From positions 1-64,000 of the forward strand of contig NZ_RCVQ01000004.1 in NCBI RefSeq assembly GCF_016107285.1: a stretch of DNA of 64,000 nt. Direction: 5' to 3'. The notes under the pieces were generated by a model, which ran no database searches, was not told the origin of the DNA, and was given only the letters and a program-made list of their open reading frames with translations. This document shows positions 42,941 to 51,225 of this stretch, piece after piece. Made by a program: the position numbers and the translations under genes. Positions within the stretch are counted from its first letter, which is position 1. Each line of letters opens with the position of its first letter. Source of the DNA: Roseomonas sp. KE0001. Its GTDB lineage: Bacteria; Pseudomonadota; Alphaproteobacteria; Acetobacterales; Acetobacteraceae.

Positions 42941-43975
42941 ATGGAGCACCCCCGCGTGAAGACGATCGGCTTTCTCTCCTTCGGACACTGGACGCCCTCG
43001 CCCCAGTCGCAGACCCGTTCGGCGGCCGACGCGCTGCTGCAATCTATCGATCTGGCCGTCGCCGCCGAGGCGCTGGGCGTGGACGGGGCCTATTTCCGCG
43101 TCCATCACTTCGCCCGCCAGCTCGCCTCGCCCTTCCCGCTGCTCGCCGCCGTGGGCGCGCGGACGAAGCGCATCGAGATCGGCACGGCGGTCATCGACAT
43201 GCGCTACGAGAACCCGCTCTACATGGCCGAGGATGCCGGGGCGGCCGACCTGATCGCGGGCGGGCGGCTGCAGCTCGGCCTCAGCCGGGGCTCGCCGGAG
43301 CAGGTGATCGATGGCTGGCGCTACTTCGGCTACCGCCCGGCCGAGGGCGAGAGCGAGGCCGACATGGCCCGCCGCCACACCGAGGTGCTGCTCGACGTGC
43401 TGCGCGGCGAGGGCTTCGCCCGGCCGAACCCGCAGCCGATGTTCCCCAACCCGCCCGGCCTGCTGCGGCCGGAGCCGCATTCCGAGGGGCTGCGCGAGCG
43501 CATCTGGTGGGGGTCCGGTTCGGACGCCACGGCGGTCTGGGCGGCGAAGCTGGGGATGAACCTGCAGAGCTCGACGCTGAAGGACGACGAGACCGGCGAG
43601 GCCTTCCACATCCAGCAGGCCCGGCAGATCCGCGCCTATCGTGCCGCCTGGGCCGAGGCCGGCCATGCGCGCACGCCCCGCGTCTCGGTCAGCCGCAGCA
43701 TCTTCGCCCTGATGGATGACCGGGACCGCGCCTATTTCGGCCGCGGCAAGGAACAGGACCGGATCGGCCTCATCGACGAGAAGACGCGGGCGATCTTCGG
43801 CCGCGGCTATGCCGCCGAGCCGGAGGCGCTGGTCGAGGCGCTGCGGCAGGACGAAGCCATCGCCGAGGCCGACACCCTGCTGCTGACGGTGCCCAACCAG
43901 CTCGGCGTCGATTACTGCGTGCATGCCATCGAGGCCGTGCTGACGCATGTCGCGCCGGCGCTCGGCTGGCGCTGA
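42941..43975 (+). CDS. LLM-class flavin-dependent oxidoreductase
   Basis: This 344-residue luciferase-like monooxygenase has IGFLSFGHWTPSP at strand one, EALGVDGAYFRVHHFARQ, IEIGTAVIDMRYENPLYMAEDAGAADLIAGGRLQLGLSRGSPEQ, and RIWWGSGSDATAVWAAKLG. These fit FMN or F420-type TIM barrels. The substrate is unknown. I prefer the ATG at 42941 because GGAG lies 7 bases upstream; the ATG at 42926 would add five residues. It is monocistronic. Confidence 0.9.
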   Translation: MEHPRVKTIGFLSFGHWTPSPQSQTRSAADALLQSIDLAVAAEALGVDGAYFRVHHFARQLASPFPLLAAVGARTKRIEIGTAVIDMRYENPLYMAEDAGAADLIAGGRLQLGLSRGSPEQVIDGWRYFGYRPAEGESEADMARRHTEVLLDVLRGEGFARPNPQPMFPNPPGLLRPEPHSEGLRERIWWGSGSDATAVWAAKLGMNLQSSTLKDDETGEAFHIQQARQIRAYRAAWAEAGHARTPRVSVSRSIFALMDDRDRAYFGRGKEQDRIGLIDEKTRAIFGRGYAAEPEALVEALRQDEAIAEADTLLLTVPNQLGVDYCVHAIEAVLTHVAPALGWR

Positions 43976-44122
43976 CACAGGCCTGGAGAGGGCAGGTATT
44001 CCGGAACGCGGCGGAGTGGAAAGGAAGGAAGGCGCGTCCGGCCCCAATTCCGCCACAATGAACGTCCAGTAAAAGAGCCTGGTGCGTGTGTCTGGAATTC
44101 AGGCCTGTGCCGGGGATTTCAT

Positions 44123-44146
44123 GCCGGAATCGGCACGAATTCCGGC
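44123..44146. repeat. perfect 8-bp inverted repeat in an intergenic region
   Basis: GCCGGAAT and ATTCCGGC flank an 8-base spacer, 90 bases before the HAD-membrane gene. The 260-base interval also holds other ATTCCG copies. It could be an operator or a transcript hairpin; I found no other gene in the interval. Confidence 0.5.
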
Positions 44147-44235
44147 GGGCGGCCCGGTTCCGCGGGTGAATGGCCTCTCCTGTCCTGATCTCCTGGATTT
44201 TTTGACCGCACTGAGCAGGAAGGACCCGCCATTCG

Positions 44236-45660
44236 ATGCGAGCCGCGCAGACGCCCCCGGCCCGGAGCCCGTATTTCGCGGATTTCGATCACACGCTGCT
44301 GGCCGGCAACAGCACGGAGCTGTTCATCGCCGCCTGCAAGCCCTCCTTTCTGGCGGCGCTGGTGGAACTGCTGGTGCGCCGCTGCATCCCCTGGCGCTGG
44401 ACCGGATTGCCCCAATGGTTCCGGCTGCGGGACTATGCCTGCTGCCTCTGCCTTATCCTGCTGATGCCGTGGAACCTGCTGATCTGGCGGCGCGTCGCGC
44501 CCGGGCTCTTCGCGCGGCTGGAGAGCCGGATGGTGGCGGAGCGGTTGCGGCGGGCCGGGGCCGGACGGGTGGTCATCGTCTCCTTCGGGATGGCCTTCGT
44601 CATCCGGGCGATGCTGCGCGGCAGCGCCTGGCAGGATTGCCGGCTGATCGCCACCCCGCTGCTGCCGGCCCTCGGGCGCTTCCGGGCCGGCAAGCTGCAT
44701 CTGGTCGAGGGGCATTTCAGCGCCGCCGAGATCGCCCATGCCGACTTCATCACCGATTCCCGCGATGATGCCGACCTGCTGCAGGCGGCGGGGCGGGGCG
44801 AGCTGATCGCCCCGCAGGGACCGGCCATCTCGGCGCGGGAGCGGCTCTACCTGCCCCTGCGCTATACCGCCGCCGCCAAGTACACACGCTCCTATGTGCT
44901 GGATCAGATCCTGCTGGTCGACATCCTGCTGGTGGCGCTCAGCATCAGCGTGACACCGGGCGAGCTGCTGGCCGCGCTGGGCTTCGTGCCCTTCCTGACG
45001 ATCTCGCTGATGGGCGTCTACGAGATCGGCTACTACGAGAACGACATGGTGGCGGCGCGGCGGGAGGCGGCGCCGACGCTGAAGCCGGCGGCGGCGCGCT
45101 ACCGCGACTTCCCCATCGAGCCCGATGCCTGGCTCTGGTCCCTGGCGACGGGCGCGCTGGGGCTGGCCGGGGCGCATTGGGCCGGGATGCTGGGCAGCAT
45201 CGGCCTGGCCGGGGGCGCGCTGGGCTGGGTCGCCATGCTGCTGGTGCTGCGGGCGGTCTTCTACGTCTACAACCGCCGGCCGCCGGGCTCGCGCATCCTG
45301 CTCTATCCGGTGCTGAACGCGATCAAGTTTGGGCCGATCTTCTTCCTGATGGAGCCCACGAAGTTCGGCGTGGTCCTGGCCTTCAGCCAGGTGGCGATGA
45401 TGTGGGTCATCTACATCACCTATCGCTACGGCGGCTCGCACAACGAGATCCGCAAGGACAATCTGCGCTTCATGCTGTTCGGCATCGGCGCCGCGCTGCT
45501 GGCCAGCAGCGCGCCCTTCGCCAGCCTGGGCGGGTTGTTCCAGCTCGGCGCCATCCTCGCCTGGCTGACGCTGCGCCTCTGCAAGGCGCCGGCCCTGGCG
45601 CTGCTGCGCGGGCGCCGGCGGCAGGCCGCGGGGCCGCTGGCCGCCCAGTCGCGGGCCTGA
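44236..45660 (+). CDS. HAD-like phosphatase domain joined to a multi-pass membrane domain
   Basis: This 474-residue protein opens with a HAD-type DxDxT box (FADFDHTLLAGNSTELF; Asp16, Asp18) and continues to a DSRDDADLL segment (HAD motif IV-like) near residue 175. From about 225 onward there are seven or eight hydrophobic segments (LLVDILLVALSISV, FLTISLMGVYEIGYYEND, and more). HAD plus TM fusions occur with UbiA-type prenyltransferases, but I cannot see the UbiA Asp-rich motifs, so the second domain is unassigned. AGGAAGGA lies 11 bases before the ATG. Confidence 0.65.
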   Translation: MRAAQTPPARSPYFADFDHTLLAGNSTELFIAACKPSFLAALVELLVRRCIPWRWTGLPQWFRLRDYACCLCLILLMPWNLLIWRRVAPGLFARLESRMVAERLRRAGAGRVVIVSFGMAFVIRAMLRGSAWQDCRLIATPLLPALGRFRAGKLHLVEGHFSAAEIAHADFITDSRDDADLLQAAGRGELIAPQGPAISARERLYLPLRYTAAAKYTRSYVLDQILLVDILLVALSISVTPGELLAALGFVPFLTISLMGVYEIGYYENDMVAARREAAPTLKPAAARYRDFPIEPDAWLWSLATGALGLAGAHWAGMLGSIGLAGGALGWVAMLLVLRAVFYVYNRRPPGSRILLYPVLNAIKFGPIFFLMEPTKFGVVLAFSQVAMMWVIYITYRYGGSHNEIRKDNLRFMLFGIGAALLASSAPFASLGGLFQLGAILAWLTLRLCKAPALALLRGRRRQAAGPLAAQSRA

Positions 45661-45686
45661 GCGGGAGGGTCCATCCCCCCTCCCGC
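45661..45686. terminator. bidirectional hairpin between convergent genes
   Basis: GCGGGAGGG pairs perfectly with CCCTCCCGC around an 8-base loop, starting right after the stop at 45660 and 21 bases from the M20 stop on the other strand. Confidence 0.6.
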
Positions 45687-45706
45687 CCGGCAGCCGGATG
45701 CCGCGC

Positions 45707-46879
45707 TCAGACGCTGGCCAGCAGGCCGGCGAAGAGCCGCGCGCGGGGCACCAGGCTGTCGATCAGCAGATGCTCCTGCAGGGTGTGGATGCCGCCGCCC
45801 CGCACGCCGAGCCCGTCCAGGGTGGGCACGCCCATGGCGCCGGTGAAGTTGCCGTCCGAGCCGCCGCCGGCGCTCTCATGGCCGATCTCGAAGCCGAGCT
45901 GCGAGGCCAGGCGTTGCGCCGTGCGGTAGAGGCCCATGGTGCCGCCATCCGGCTCCCAGACCGGGCGGGTGACGCCGCGCCGGACCTCGAGCGTCACGTC
46001 GCCGGCACCGGATTGCAGGGCCAGCATCCGCCCCACCGCATGGTCCAGATCCTCCTGCCGCTTGGCCATGGAGAGCGCCTCGGCGTCGCAATGGGTGGCG
46101 ACGCAATTGACCCATCGCCCGCCCTGCAGGACGCCCACCGAGAAGGTGGCGGCCTCGGTGGTCATCGCCTCGATCGCCAGGATCTGCCGGCACATCTCGC
46201 GGATGGCGCTGCGCCCGTCCGAGAGCGCGGCGCCGGCATGGCTCGGCCGGCCCGTGGTGCGCAGGTTGAAGCGGGCGATGGCGTAGCGGCCGGTCACCAC
46301 GCCGCCATCCGGCCGCGCCGGCTCGGGCACCAGCACCACCTCGTGCCGCGCCGCCTCGGCCTCGATCACGTCGCGGGTCGAGGGGCTGCCCACCTCCTCG
46401 TCGCTGGTGAGCAGGAAGCTGACGGGGCGGCGGGTGCAGATGCCGGCCTGCTGCATCGCCGCCATGGCCTGCAGGGCGAGGAAGGTGCCGCCCTTCATGT
46501 CGCAGATGCCGGGGCCGTAGGCGCGCTCGCCCTCGACCCGCCAGGGCAGGGCGCCGAGCGTGCCGACCGGGTGCACGGTATCGAGATGCGCCAGCACCAG
46601 GATGCCGCCCTCCATCTCGCCATCGGGATGCGGGAAGCGGGCACGGACGCAGTCGCCATAGCCCATGCGGCCGGGAATGCGCTCGATCCGCGCGCCGAGG
46701 ATGGCGAGGTCCCGCGCCGCCAGCGACATCATGCGGTTGACCGCCTCGGCGTCGAAGGTCGGGCTCTCGCACTCGACCCAGGGGCGCAGCCCGGCGAGCA
46801 GCGCCTCGGCCTCGAAGGGCAGGGCCAGGGCGCGCTGGGCCTCCGCCTGATCCTGGGGCAGCCTCTCCGCCTTCTGCAT
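45707..46879 (-). CDS. M20 family metallopeptidase (carboxypeptidase G2-like)
   Basis: This 390-residue cytosolic hydrolase has the two-zinc site: His in LAHLDTVHPVG, bridging Asp in PGICDMKGG, the catalytic Glu pair in SDEEVGSPSTR, and the last His in GGGIHTLQEH. The dimerisation lid contains TTGRPSHAG. The order fits CPG2/ArgE/DapE-type enzymes that remove an acyl or glutamyl group. I chose the ATG at 46879 (MQKAERL) because AAGGGAG lies 6 bases upstream. It is divergent from the TauD-like gene. Confidence 0.92.
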   Translation of the reverse strand: MQKAERLPQDQAEAQRALALPFEAEALLAGLRPWVECESPTFDAEAVNRMMSLAARDLAILGARIERIPGRMGYGDCVRARFPHPDGEMEGGILVLAHLDTVHPVGTLGALPWRVEGERAYGPGICDMKGGTFLALQAMAAMQQAGICTRRPVSFLLTSDEEVGSPSTRDVIEAEAARHEVVLVPEPARPDGGVVTGRYAIARFNLRTTGRPSHAGAALSDGRSAIREMCRQILAIEAMTTEAATFSVGVLQGGRWVNCVATHCDAEALSMAKRQEDLDHAVGRMLALQSGAGDVTLEVRRGVTRPVWEPDGGTMGLYRTAQRLASQLGFEIGHESAGGGSDGNFTGAMGVPTLDGLGVRGGGIHTLQEHLLIDSLVPRARLFAGLLASV

Positions 46880-47058
46880 TCGCATCTCTCCCTTCTGGCA
46901 CGTCCGGCCTGGCATGCCCGGCCCGTCCGGTTCCGGCCCATCCCCCGCGTCTGGGCGCATCCGGCGGCGCAGCCTGCGGCCATGGCGGCGGCAGGACAAG
47001 AGGGAGATCTGTCAAGAGGTGACGGGGAGGGGGGGCAGCCTGCTAAACCTCCTCCCCG

Positions 47059-47838
47059 ATGAGCGAATACACTCCCCCGCGGCGCATCGCGCCGCAGACC
47101 GGCGACAACCTCTGGACCGGCACGGCCCTCACCCCGGCCGACTGGATGCTGCCGCTCGGCGGCGAGGTGACCGCCGAGATCGCCAGCGCCGGCGAGACCG
47201 CGACGCCGCTGCCGCGGCTCGACCCGTTGCTGGGCCAGGTGGCCGAGCGGCTGGCGCATGGCCTCGGCTTCTGCCTGCTGCGCGGCATGAAGCTGCCGGA
47301 GGCGCCGGCGGAGCGGCTGTCGCAGATCGGCCGCCGGCTGGGCCGGCCGCTGCCGCAGGGGCCGGCGGAGGCGCCGGACCCCGCGCCCGGCGGCAAGTAC
47401 CACACGGAGCCCTGCGACGCCCTGCTGCTGCTCTGCCGCGAGGGTGTCGAGGTGGCGCTGTTCTCCGCCGCCGCGCTGCACAACGAAGTGCTGAAGACCG
47501 ACCGCCCGGCGCTGGAGGTGCTCTACGGCGCCCTGCCGACCGGGCCGGAGACGGGCCTGCCGGTCTTCGCCGTGACCAGCGGCGTCTTCGCCGCGCGCTG
47601 CGAGCGGATGAGCAGCGATCCGGCGCTCTGCGGCCCGGCCTGGTCGGCGCTGGAGCGGGCGGCGCAGGCGCCCGGCATGGCGCTGCGCCTGATGCTGCAT
47701 CCGGGGGATCTGCTCTGCGTGAACCCCTTCCTGGTCTGGGCGACGCGGCGGCCCCAGCTCGAGGCGCTGGCGGTGATGACGGAGAATTCGCGCCTCTCCG
47801 AGGGCGCTTTCGCGGCACTGCGCGGGGAGGCGGGGTGA
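47059..47838 (+). CDS. TauD/TfdA-like protein lacking the distal iron His
   Basis: This 259-residue protein resembles the jelly-roll Fe(II)/2-oxoglutarate dioxygenases: LGFCLLRGM, KYHTEPCDALLLLC (HxE proximal pair) and LHPGDLLCVNPFLVWATRR. In active relatives the last segment carries the second iron His (VHNxxxLHxR); here that position is Ala in WATRR. Length is below the usual 280-350. It may bind a ligand without oxidising it, or the alignment may be misread. Its stop overlaps the racemase-like ATG (TGATG at 47836-47840), so the two are translationally coupled. Confidence 0.6.
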   Translation: MSEYTPPRRIAPQTGDNLWTGTALTPADWMLPLGGEVTAEIASAGETATPLPRLDPLLGQVAERLAHGLGFCLLRGMKLPEAPAERLSQIGRRLGRPLPQGPAEAPDPAPGGKYHTEPCDALLLLCREGVEVALFSAAALHNEVLKTDRPALEVLYGALPTGPETGLPVFAVTSGVFAARCERMSSDPALCGPAWSALERAAQAPGMALRLMLHPGDLLCVNPFLVWATRRPQLEALAVMTENSRLSEGAFAALRGEAG

Positions 47839-48572
47839 TGCGCATCCTGGTGGCCAATGCCAACACGACGGAGGCCATCACCGCGCTCTGCGCCGACGCG
47901 GCGCGGGCCGCCGCGGCGCCGGGGACGGAGATCCTGGCCGCCACGCCGCGCTTCGGCGTCGCGGTGATCTCGACCCGGGCCGAGAACGCCATCGCCGGCC
48001 ATGCCCTGCTGGAGCTGCTGGCCGAGCATGCCGGACAGATCGACGCCGCCATCCTCGCGGTCAGCCACGACACGGCGCTGGAGGCGGCGCGGCAGCTGAT
48101 GCCCTGCCCGGTGGTGGGCATGACCGAGGCCGCCTGCCTGACCGCCTGCCTGCTCGGCGCCCGCTTCGGCCTGGTGACGCTGGGCGGCACCGAGACCTAT
48201 CGGGAGCTGATCGGCCGCCACGGCCTCGCCGGCCGCCTCTCCGGGCTGGAGGGGGTGGCGATGACGCCGCAGCAGGCGGTGGCCGAGCCCGCCGCCGCCG
48301 AGGAGGCGGTGCTGCGGGGCGCGCTGCGGCTGGTCGAGGGCGGGGCCGACGCGGTGGTGCTGGGCGGCGCGGCGCTCGCCGGCATGGCGGCGCGCCTCGC
48401 GCCCCGCGCCCCGGTGCCGCTGCTCGACGGCATGGCCTGCGGCGTGAAGCTGGCCGAGGCGCTGGTGGCCCTCGCGCCCCCGAAGCCGCGCGCCGGCAGC
48501 CTGGCGGCGCCGCAGGGCCGCGCCACCGGCGGGCTCAGCCCGGCGCTGACGCGGCTGCTGCTCGGCGGCTGA
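47838..48572 (+). CDS. Asp/Glu/hydantoin racemase-family protein without the catalytic Cys pair
   Basis: This 244-residue protein follows the family order: MRILVANANTTEAITALC, AAILAVSHDTALEAARQL, CPVVGMTEAACLTACLLGARFGLVTLGG, and GADAVVLGGAALAGMA. Active members use Cys in ACFGDPGL and LGCAGM. Here those positions read AVSHD and LGGAA, so both Cys appear lost. A Cys at CPVVG is elsewhere. Racemisation by the two-Cys route is therefore unlikely. Translation is coupled to the TauD-like gene. The role may be lyase-like, binding only, or unknown. Confidence 0.65.
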   Translation: MRILVANANTTEAITALCADAARAAAAPGTEILAATPRFGVAVISTRAENAIAGHALLELLAEHAGQIDAAILAVSHDTALEAARQLMPCPVVGMTEAACLTACLLGARFGLVTLGGTETYRELIGRHGLAGRLSGLEGVAMTPQQAVAEPAAAEEAVLRGALRLVEGGADAVVLGGAALAGMAARLAPRAPVPLLDGMACGVKLAEALVALAPPKPRAGSLAAPQGRATGGLSPALTRLLLGG

Positions 48573-48614
48573 CCGCCCGCCCCTGAAGGAAGAAGGCCTC
48601 CGGGGGCAACGCGC

Positions 48615-49628
48615 TCACGCCTCCAGCGTGCCCCGCCACAGCGCGGGGATGTAGCGGTAGCCTTCGCCCTCCTTCGCGACATAGCCATTGGCGGGGAAGG
48701 GGAAGTGATAGCCGATGCAGCGGATGCGGTCGGACGCCACCCGGTCCAGGATGCGGCGCCGCGTCGCCTCGGCCTGTTCCGCATCCATGTCGAAGACCAG
48801 GTGCCAGCCGGGGTTGCGCAGGTTCAGCTCGGGCCGGTTGGTGACATCGCCGAGCACCATCGCCTGCGCGCCGCCATCGGTCAGCAGGTAGCTGGTGTGG
48901 CCCGGCGTGTGGCCGGGCGTCGGCACGGCCCGGATGCCGGGCGCGACCTCCGCGGCGCCGTCGATCTGGCGGATGCGCTCGCGATAGGGCTCGAACTTGC
49001 GCCGCACCAGGGCGAAGGCGTTGCGCATCGCCTCCGGCGCGCGGCCGGCCTGGCCGTCATCCATCCAGAAGTCCCATTCCGCCTTCGGCACCACGATCGT
49101 GGCCTGCGGAAAGAGCGGCCGGTTCTCCGCGTCGGTCAGGCCGCTGATATGGTCGCCGTGGAAATGCGTCATCACCACCATCCGCACCTGGGCGGGGTCG
49201 TGGCCGGCGGCGCGGAGATTGGCCGGGGCCTGGCCCGCCGTGGCGCCGAGCTGCCCACCCGTGCCGGTGTCGAAGAGCACCACGCCCTCCGGCGTCTCCA
49301 GCGCCGTCAGCGTATAGACGATGTCGAGATGCTCGGTGGGCATCAGCTCGGCCTGCAGTGCCGCCGCCACCTGCTCGGGCGAGGCGTTGCGGACGAAGCC
49401 CTGGGTCGGGTTGGGGCGGCGGCCGGCCCCGTCATGCAGCAGGGTGACGACGCGGCTGCCGAGGCGGAAGCGGTAGAAGCCGGGCGCCTGGGCCGGAGCG
49501 GCGCCGTCCTCGGCCTGCCCCTGGGCCCGCGCCTGTCCCTGCCCCTGGGCCATGGCCGCCGGGCCCACCCCGGCGGCCAGCGCCGCCGCCCCGGCTCCCA
49601 TCAGAAGATCCTTCCGTCCGATCGGCAT
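48615..49628 (-). CDS. MBL-fold metallo-hydrolase, exported
   Basis: This 337-residue protein has a leader with KDLLMGAGAAALAAGVGPAAMAQ, then a GQGQARAQGQ linker and a metallo-beta-lactamase fold. The zinc site is THFHGDHISGL (residues 154-160), with LFDTGTGGQLG, TPGHTPGHTSYLL, LGDVTNRPE and a final GYHFPFPANGY His. Relatives include N-acyl-homoserine lactonases and arylsulfatase/glyoxalase-like enzymes. The substrate is unknown. The periplasmic location is inferred from the leader. Confidence 0.87.
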   Translation of the reverse strand: MPIGRKDLLMGAGAAALAAGVGPAAMAQGQGQARAQGQAEDGAAPAQAPGFYRFRLGSRVVTLLHDGAGRRPNPTQGFVRNASPEQVAAALQAELMPTEHLDIVYTLTALETPEGVVLFDTGTGGQLGATAGQAPANLRAAGHDPAQVRMVVMTHFHGDHISGLTDAENRPLFPQATIVVPKAEWDFWMDDGQAGRAPEAMRNAFALVRRKFEPYRERIRQIDGAAEVAPGIRAVPTPGHTPGHTSYLLTDGGAQAMVLGDVTNRPELNLRNPGWHLVFDMDAEQAEATRRRILDRVASDRIRCIGYHFPFPANGYVAKEGEGYRYIPALWRGTLEA

Positions 49629-49727
49629 GCCACCTCTCCCTGTGCTGGCGCAAAGCAGGTCGGCACCCGGGGGCATGGGATCAAGGGCGGGCCGGGGCGT
49701 GAATGAGCGGTGGTACCGTATGAAAAC

Positions 49728-51164
49728 ATGATAATCCTTTGGGCATTGAATCCAGGTCCTGCTCTCATTGGTTGCCTGTGCCCCGGGGATCCTCGCTTGC
49801 TTCTGTCCGCATCGCCGACCGCGACCCTGCTGCACGACACCGGCCGCGTCGCCGCGCTCTACCAGCCGGGCGGCGAGGGGCTGATCGTCTCCCTCGCGCC
49901 GCGCCAGGCCGAGCGCGCCATCTGGGGCCGTGCCTTCCTGGCCCGGCTCGGCGCCTCGCTGCTGGGCCTGGTGGACCACCGGGACAGCTGGTTCCCCGAG
50001 GAGGACATGGCGCTGCTGTCGCCGCGGCTGGAGCCCCTGCTGGCGGCGCACCGCCGCGTGGTGCTCTATGGCTTCAGCATGGGCGCCTACGCCGCGCTCA
50101 AGCACGCCGCCCGGCTGCGGGCGGATGTGGTGCTGGCCTTCGCGCCGCAGTACTCCATCAGCCCCGCCGATGTCGGCGCCTTCGATCCGCGCCGCAGCCA
50201 GGCCTTCTTCCAGGCCGCGCTGCACACCGGCATGCGCCTGCGGCCCGGCGATCTGCGCGGCCAGGCGCTGCTGTTCCACGATCCGCTCTTTCCCGAGGAT
50301 GCCCGGCACGCCGCGCTGATCCGCGCCGCCGGCCCGGTCGTCACGGTGCCGACGCCCTTCGCCAACCATGATTCCCTGCGCTTCGTGCTGCAGGCCGGCG
50401 CCCTGGCGCCGCTGCTGCGGGCCGCGCTGGAGGGGCCGGTGGACATCGCCGCGCTGCGCCACGGGCTGCGCCAGGGCCGCCTGCTCTCGGCCGACTACGT
50501 GGAGAACCTCGCCGCCGCGCTGCGTCGCCGGCGGGGGGAGGCGGCCGCCGCGCGGCTGGTGCGCCAGGCGATCGAGGCGGGGAACACCGCGCCCGGCCTG
50601 CGGATCGAGCGGGCGCACCGGCTGCTCGACGAGGCGTCGGAGGCGGCGGCGGAGGCCCTGCTGGACGGCCTTGATGAGGGCAGCCTGCCGCCGCCCCAGG
50701 CCGCCGCCCTGACCGAGGCGCGCCGCCGGCTGCGTCTGCGGCGCGGCGAGGACCGGGCCGACCCGCCCGACTTCCCCGCCGGCGATCCGCTCTGGGAGGA
50801 TGCCGCCGGCTTCCTCCTCGAGCGGGTGCTGCCGCGCGACCGGATTCTCGCCCCCGCCCTCTTCGCCGCCCGGCTGCCGGACATCATCCCCTATGCGCGA
50901 CCGCCGGGCGATGGCGCCGAGGCGTGGGACTGGGTGGTGGTGAGCAAGGAGCGGCTGCCGGCCCTGGGCGGAGCCTTTCTGCGCAACCTCGCCGCCACCG
51001 CGACGCCGGTCTTCGCCAACGCGCTTTTCGTGATCTGGGCGCGGCAGCCGAGCTTCGGCCTGGTGGATCGCCGCGACACGCCCGAGGTCGCCGCCCTGTT
51101 GCGGGACCTGCGCGACACCGGGGCGGGACCGGCCGCCGATCCCGGCTCGGCGAACCCCTTCTAG
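49728..51164 (+). CDS. unrecognised protein with an alpha/beta-hydrolase-like core
   Basis: This 478-residue protein has a GxSxG elbow (VVLYGFSMGAYAALKHA, Ser117) followed by VVLAFAPQYSISP and a late ANHDSLRF His, consistent with a hydrolase fold over the first 240 residues. Residues 250-360 look like helical TPR-type pairs (AALRRRRGEAAAARLVRQAI), and the tail is unlike anything I know. The start is uncertain: the ATG at 49728 or a GTG at 49710. The 5' end is AT-rich compared with neighbours. It is a single gene. Confidence 0.6.
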   Translation: MIILWALNPGPALIGCLCPGDPRLLLSASPTATLLHDTGRVAALYQPGGEGLIVSLAPRQAERAIWGRAFLARLGASLLGLVDHRDSWFPEEDMALLSPRLEPLLAAHRRVVLYGFSMGAYAALKHAARLRADVVLAFAPQYSISPADVGAFDPRRSQAFFQAALHTGMRLRPGDLRGQALLFHDPLFPEDARHAALIRAAGPVVTVPTPFANHDSLRFVLQAGALAPLLRAALEGPVDIAALRHGLRQGRLLSADYVENLAAALRRRRGEAAAARLVRQAIEAGNTAPGLRIERAHRLLDEASEAAAEALLDGLDEGSLPPPQAAALTEARRRLRLRRGEDRADPPDFPAGDPLWEDAAGFLLERVLPRDRILAPALFAARLPDIIPYARPPGDGAEAWDWVVVSKERLPALGGAFLRNLAATATPVFANALFVIWARQPSFGLVDRRDTPEVAALLRDLRDTGAGPAADPGSANPF

Positions 51165-51225
51165 AAGGCGGCCAGCCCCTGCCGGGCCCTCGCCGCCGGC
51201 TTCCATCCGCCCGCTTGGGCGTGCC

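Noticed and set aside
39242-44056. Minus-strand open frame of 1604 codons
   Set aside because: It is antisense to prfC, the CPA1 antiporter and the LLM gene, has low-complexity Arg/His/Gln/Gly-rich composition, and matches nothing. It is a high-GC shadow of the codon bias on the other strand.
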